64,000 nucleotides of DNA from Chitinophaga pinensis. Its GTDB lineage: Bacteria > Bacteroidota > Bacteroidia > Chitinophagales > Chitinophagaceae. Below the pieces are notes generated by a model. The model had not been told where the DNA came from, searched no databases, and saw only the letters and a list, made by a program, of their open reading frames with translations. The DNA is taken from contig CAMCAY010000001.1 of assembly GCA_945872815.1 (NCBI GenBank), forward strand, positions 124,001 to 188,000. The letters are read 5' to 3'. Shown piece after piece: positions 60,608 through 64,000 of the stretch. The position numbers and the translations under genes are program-made. Within the stretch, counting starts at the first letter, position 1. Each line of letters starts with the position of its first letter.

Positions 60608-61663
60608 ATGAAAAATTACAAAAGATATTGTATTTTGACCAATTGTTTTAAAATTTCTGTTTTATTGATCATTTATTTATTGATTATTGTAGATCATCTA
60701 ATTGCACAGCCAATATTATCAAGAAATGAAAAAAATTGTTCAATAAATTACAGCAGTATAGAAAATTGGGCAGCTCACCCTTGGAAAAAAGACAATTCAG
60801 ACAGTATATCATATCCGTTAAAAAAGGAGAGCAGAGATTCATCTGTAGATGTATTTTTCATTCATCCTACAACTTATACCGATAAGAAATTTACAGATTG
60901 GAATGCAAGTATTTTCAACGAAGAATTAAATAAAAAAACAGATCAAACAACTATTCTGTATCAAGCGAGTGTGTTTAATGGTTCTTGTAGAATTTTTGCA
61001 CCGAGATACAGACAAGCACACATAAATGCATTTTATATAAGTAACAATACATCAAAAAAATATTTTGATACGGCATACAATGATATTAAAAATGCATTTG
61101 AGTATTATTTAAAACATTTTAATAATGGTAGGCCAATCATAATAGCATCACATAGTCAAGGAACATTACATGCAGGAAGATTATTAAAAGATTACTTTGA
61201 AAATAATGAATTGCAAAAACAATTAGTTTGTGCATACATTATAGGAATGCCAATTCCAAATGATTATTTTAAAACACTGACACCTTGTAAAGATTCAACA
61301 CAAACAGGTTGTTTTGTAGGATGGAGAACATTTAAAAAAAATTATGAACCTGAATTTGTAAAAAAAGAAACCTTTCAATCGGTAGTTATAAATCCTTTGA
61401 CATGGGTTATGACAAACGAAAATGTTTCTTCTAAAAAAAATAAAGGGGGTATTTTATTGAAGTATAATAAAATTATTCCAGGAGTGGTGGATGCTACTGT
61501 GCATCAAAATATATTATGGACCAGTAAACCCAATATTGTCGGAAAAATATTTATTCGAAAAAAAAATTATCATATTGGTGATATAAACCTCTTTTATATG
61601 AATATCAGAGAAAATATTAAATGCAGAATAAATCATTATTATATAGAAAAGAGTAAAAATTAA
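60608..61663 (+). CDS. DUF3089 protein (alpha/beta-hydrolase-like)
   Basis: 351 residues from the ATG at 60608. N-terminal membrane signal (about 10-30, ending LIAQ). Family pattern: [52 protein letters not shown] (nucleophile Ser near residue 193) and [12 protein letters not shown]3089 proteins are likely lipase or esterase like and exported here. Convergent with nadA, overlapping it by 4 bases. Confidence 0.85.
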   Translation: MKNYKRYCILTNCFKISVLLIIYLLIIVDHLIAQPILSRNEKNCSINYSSIENWAAHPWKKDNSDSISYPLKKESRDSSVDVFFIHPTTYTDKKFTDWNASIFNEELNKKTDQTTILYQASVFNGSCRIFAPRYRQAHINAFYISNNTSKKYFDTAYNDIKNAFEYYLKHFNNGRPIIIASHSQGTLHAGRLLKDYFENNELQKQLVCAYIIGMPIPNDYFKTLTPCKDSTQTGCFVGWRTFKKNYEPEFVKKETFQSVVINPLTWVMTNENVSSKKNKGGILLKYNKIIPGVVDATVHQNILWTSKPNIVGKIFIRKKNYHIGDINLFYMNIRENIKCRINHYYIEKSKN

Positions 61664-62661
61664 AGACCAAGAGCATGGCTTATTTCAAGCATTTTATCAA
61701 TTGGTTTTTTGGCAACTAATCTAATTTCTTCATTCATAGTAATTTCAGGAAGTTCATATTTCATTGAAATATATAATTTTTCCAGCGTGTTTAATTTCAT
61801 ATATGGACAATTATTACATGCACATGAATTATTTGGTGGTGCAGGAATGAATGTTTTATCAGGAGAGGCCTTTTGCATCTGATGTAAAATTCCGGTCTCT
61901 GTGGCCACAATAAATATTTTAGATGTACTCTGTTCAGAATATTTTAAAAGTCCCGTGGTGCTCCCTATATAGTCTGCAATCGCTAACACAGGTTCTTCAC
62001 ACTCAGGGTGTGCTATAAATTTTGCATCAGGATAACGTATTTTTAATTTAGTTATTTTTTCTAAACTAAAAATCTCATGAACCATACAAGCACCATTCCA
62101 TAACAACATATTTCTACCCGTAACTTTATTAATGTATGCTCCTAAGTTTTTATCTGGCGCAAAAATAATTGGTTGATCTTCAGGTAGACTTTCGACAATT
62201 TGTCTAGCATTGGAAGAAGTGCAAATTATATCACTAAGAGCTTTCATACCCGAACTACAATTGATGTATGTAATAACTGTATGATTAGGGTGTTTATTTT
62301 TAAAAACTTTAAATAAATCCGGTGGGGCTGAATCACTTAAAGAACAACCTGCTTTTAAATCGGGTAGTATTACTTTTTTTTTAGGATTTAAAATTTTAGC
62401 TGTTTCTGCCATGAAATGAACACCAGCAAATACAATCATATCAGCATTGGTTTTGGCAGCTTGTTGAGCTAACCCTAAACTATCGCCAATATAATCTGCT
62501 ATATCTTGTATATCAGGCTCCTGATAGTAATGTGCAAGAATTATAGCATTTTTTTGTTTTTTTAATTTTTCAATTTCAAAAAACAAATCTAAACTTGGAT
62601 CTATTGCAATATCAAAAAAACCTTTTTCTACAATTGAATTTTGAATGTTGATATCTTCCAT
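61660..62661 (-). CDS. nadA: Quinolinate synthase
   Basis: 333 residues. 4Fe-4S enzyme for quinolinate from iminoaspartate and dihydroxyacetone phosphate. Conserved segments: [33 protein letters not shown] (Cys ligand), HPECEEPV and the Cys-rich [16 protein letters not shown] near the end. Full length. With nadD it supplies NAD. Its start faces the AT-rich gap. Confidence 0.96.
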   Translation of the reverse strand: MEDINIQNSIVEKGFFDIAIDPSLDLFFEIEKLKKQKNAIILAHYYQEPDIQDIADYIGDSLGLAQQAAKTNADMIVFAGVHFMAETAKILNPKKKVILPDLKAGCSLSDSAPPDLFKVFKNKHPNHTVITYINCSSGMKALSDIICTSSNARQIVESLPEDQPIIFAPDKNLGAYINKVTGRNMLLWNGACMVHEIFSLEKITKLKIRYPDAKFIAHPECEEPVLAIADYIGSTTGLLKYSEQSTSKIFIVATETGILHQMQKASPDKTFIPAPPNNSCACNNCPYMKLNTLEKLYISMKYELPEITMNEEIRLVAKKPIDKMLEISHALGL

Positions 62662-62689
62662 AATAACTATTAATACATTTTATTTAAAT

Positions 62690-63190
62690 AAAGCCCTATT
62701 ACTATTAGGGGTGTTAATAAGTGGAAAAAATAAAAAATGAATACTTGTAAAATTAAAAAACTTGTTTTATTGACACATATAAACAGCTAACTAACATTTA
62801 TTATTCTGATATATATATTGTTAACCCCAATATTAATCAACTAAAGTGCTTTTTTAAAATAAATAATAAACAATAGTGGAAAAAAATAGCTGTTGAAAAT
62901 AAAAAGTGACTTTTTTTAAATACACGTGTTAAATGCCATGGGATAAATTGTCTTAAAAACGATGAATATTAATTAATATTTAATATATTAATTTTTAATT
63001 CACAATTTATTCATTGCTATAAAGTAAAAAACTTGAGATATCCACGAAAAATAGCGTTATTAACATAGAAAATGTGGAATATAAAACCATCGTTTTTTTA
63101 TTAAATAATTAATTGATATTAATTATAATTTTTTAAGGTTTTCCACAGTTTGTTAATACCTTATTTTTATACTATTTTTGCCAACCCTAA
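62690..63190. other. AT-rich gap, candidate replication origin
   Basis: About 540 bases with no reading frame between divergent genes. There is one match to TTWTNCACA (TTTTCCACA at 63140-63148), and near matches such as AGTGGAAAAA (twice), AATGTGGAAT and GATATCCACG. The region contains long A/T-only runs. With parS and mnmG 5 kb away this is compatible with oriC, but weakly supported. Confidence 0.25.
63150..63180 (+). promoter_or_regulatory. Promoter of the ppiD-like gene
   Basis: TTG at 63150-63152, 20-base spacer, TATTTTTG at 63173-63180, then 25 bases to the ATG at 63206. Fits the TTG/TAnnTTTG consensus closely. Confidence 0.65.
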
Positions 63191-63205
63191 ATTTAATTAT
63201 TTATT

Positions 63206-64000
63206 ATGCAAATTATTCAAAGTATTCGTGAAAAAGGTGCTGCTATTGTAATAGTTGTTATTGCCTTAAGTTTGATTGGATTTATTCTGATGGATGCTAA
63301 ACAAGGAGGCAGCAGACTTTTTGGTTCATTTTCTACTCAAGTTGGAAATGTTAATGGACAGGAGATAGAATTATCGGAGTTTAATAAAAAAGTAAAAACT
63401 GCCGAGGATTTACAAGAGCAGAGAACAGGTCAGCGCCCAGGAGGAATGCAAACCTATCAGCTTAGAGAGCAAATGTGGAATCAAATAGTTGCAGAAAAAA
63501 TATTTTTTGCAGAGAGTAAAAAGTTAGGAATTGATTTTACAGCAAAAGAATTATCCTATATATTATTAAGCAATGATCCTTCTAATCCTTTTCTTCAGGA
63601 ACAATCATTGAAAGATTCAATAACAGGAAGATTGGATATAAAGAAGGCTCAGGATGCATTAAATAATATAAAGAAACTAAAAGGTGAACAAAGAGAGGCG
63701 GTTAATTCACAAATAGTTGATCCATTAAAACTAAATAAAACGGTTTCTAAATATTCTGCATTGTTAAATGGCGCTGCATATTATCCGTCTTGGATGAAGG
63801 AAAAAGATGCTGCAGATAATATTGTGTTTTCAAACATTTTTTTTGTAAGTGTCCCCTACTCAGAGATTTCTGACAGCGCAGTTAAAGTAACAGACGAGGA
63901 TGTGAATGATTATGTAAATAAAAACAAAGACCTTTTCAAACAGGAAGCCGGAAGAAATATTTCTTATGTGGCATTTAGTCAATTACCCAGTAAAGAAGAC
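63206..64000 (+). CDS. PpiD/SurA-type periplasmic chaperone (partial, runs off the window)
   Basis: 265 residues visible, no stop. N-terminal membrane anchor (MQIIQSIREKGAAIVIVVIALSLIGFILM), then a SurA_N-like domain with NVNGQEIELSEFNKKV, QLREQMWNQIVAEKIFFAESKKLG and SYILLSNDP. A parvulin-type prolyl isomerase domain is expected after the edge. It helps newly exported proteins to fold at the inner membrane. Confidence 0.88.
   Translation, partial: MQIIQSIREKGAAIVIVVIALSLIGFILMDAKQGGSRLFGSFSTQVGNVNGQEIELSEFNKKVKTAEDLQEQRTGQRPGGMQTYQLREQMWNQIVAEKIFFAESKKLGIDFTAKELSYILLSNDPSNPFLQEQSLKDSITGRLDIKKAQDALNNIKKLKGEQREAVNSQIVDPLKLNKTVSKYSALLNGAAYYPSWMKEKDAADNIVFSNIFFVSVPYSEISDSAVKVTDEDVNDYVNKNKDLFKQEAGRNISYVAFSQLPSKED

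Noticed and set aside
1-64000. CRISPR arrays, rRNA genes, complete insertion sequences
   Set aside because: No regularly spaced direct repeats, rRNA-like stretches or transposase reading frames were seen.

Overview
The window is a chromosomal segment of a low-GC member of the Bacteroidota, most likely a Chitinophagaceae-type organism. The evidence is an alternative complex III (act) operon fused to an aa3-type oxidase operon, MQ-type respiration genes, TonB receptor and GH3 genes, lipoproteins ending in SCKK, hardly any Shine-Dalgarno sites, and promoters of the Bacteroidota type (TTG, about 20 bases, TAnnTTTG). The taxonomic call is inferred from gene content only.

Layout. 1-14.9 kb: one long minus-strand respiratory operon, actABCDEF-coxB-coxA-ctaB-coxC-coxC'-coxD, with a promoter at about 14.93 kb, a hairpin at 125-154 and the first codons of a SCO-like assembly factor at the window edge. 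Together these genes carry electrons from menaquinol through multihaem cytochromes to oxygen. 15-18.6 kb: a DUF6787 membrane protein, an MsrB joined to an unrelated periplasmic-type domain, and a fused branched-chain 2-oxoacid dehydrogenase E1. 19-27.8 kb: an accessory zone with three lipoprotein esterases, a membrane-anchored XRE regulator, an SDR, a YefM-YoeB pair, a LytS/LytTR two-component system with a CPBP protease, and a tRNA-Asn. The blocks of this zone are separated by five related copies of a repeat that matches the 3' end and downstream terminator of the tRNA-Asn gene. 27.9-33.5 kb: housekeeping genes (Rieske protein, hflX, dnaN, recX, fRMsr, cysS). 33.5-41.3 kb: surface and envelope genes (plug-domain protein, TonB-type receptor, frameshifted acyltransferase, DUF2721, GT-C-like protein). 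41.4-45 kb: a tightly overlapping TM2-DUF2752-DUF4870-M48 operon and metF. 45.2-53.8 kb: plus-strand run lptB, GH3, fabG, carbonic anhydrase, cupin, and then an unusual four-gene set: SET protein, ATP-grasp ligase, ATP-grasp-SET fusion, and an ABC membrane domain without ATPase. 53.8-64 kb: zinc-ribbon protein, ssb, DUF3575 protein, cupin, mnmG, an exact parS site beside a 48-base palindrome, ybeY, feoA-like gene, nadD, chrA, DUF3089 protein, nadA, an AT-rich gap that could be an origin, and the start of a PpiD-like chaperone.

The two items most worth following are the SET/ATP-grasp/ABC-membrane cluster (49635-53784), which looks like an uncharacterised peptide or protein modification system, and the tRNA-Asn-derived repeat array (20050-27804), which looks like successive insertions of small accessory modules. 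Two genes (sensor kinase at 25350-26320 and acyltransferase at 37470-38554) are split by one missing base in seven-base homopolymers, so some assembly error is possible.
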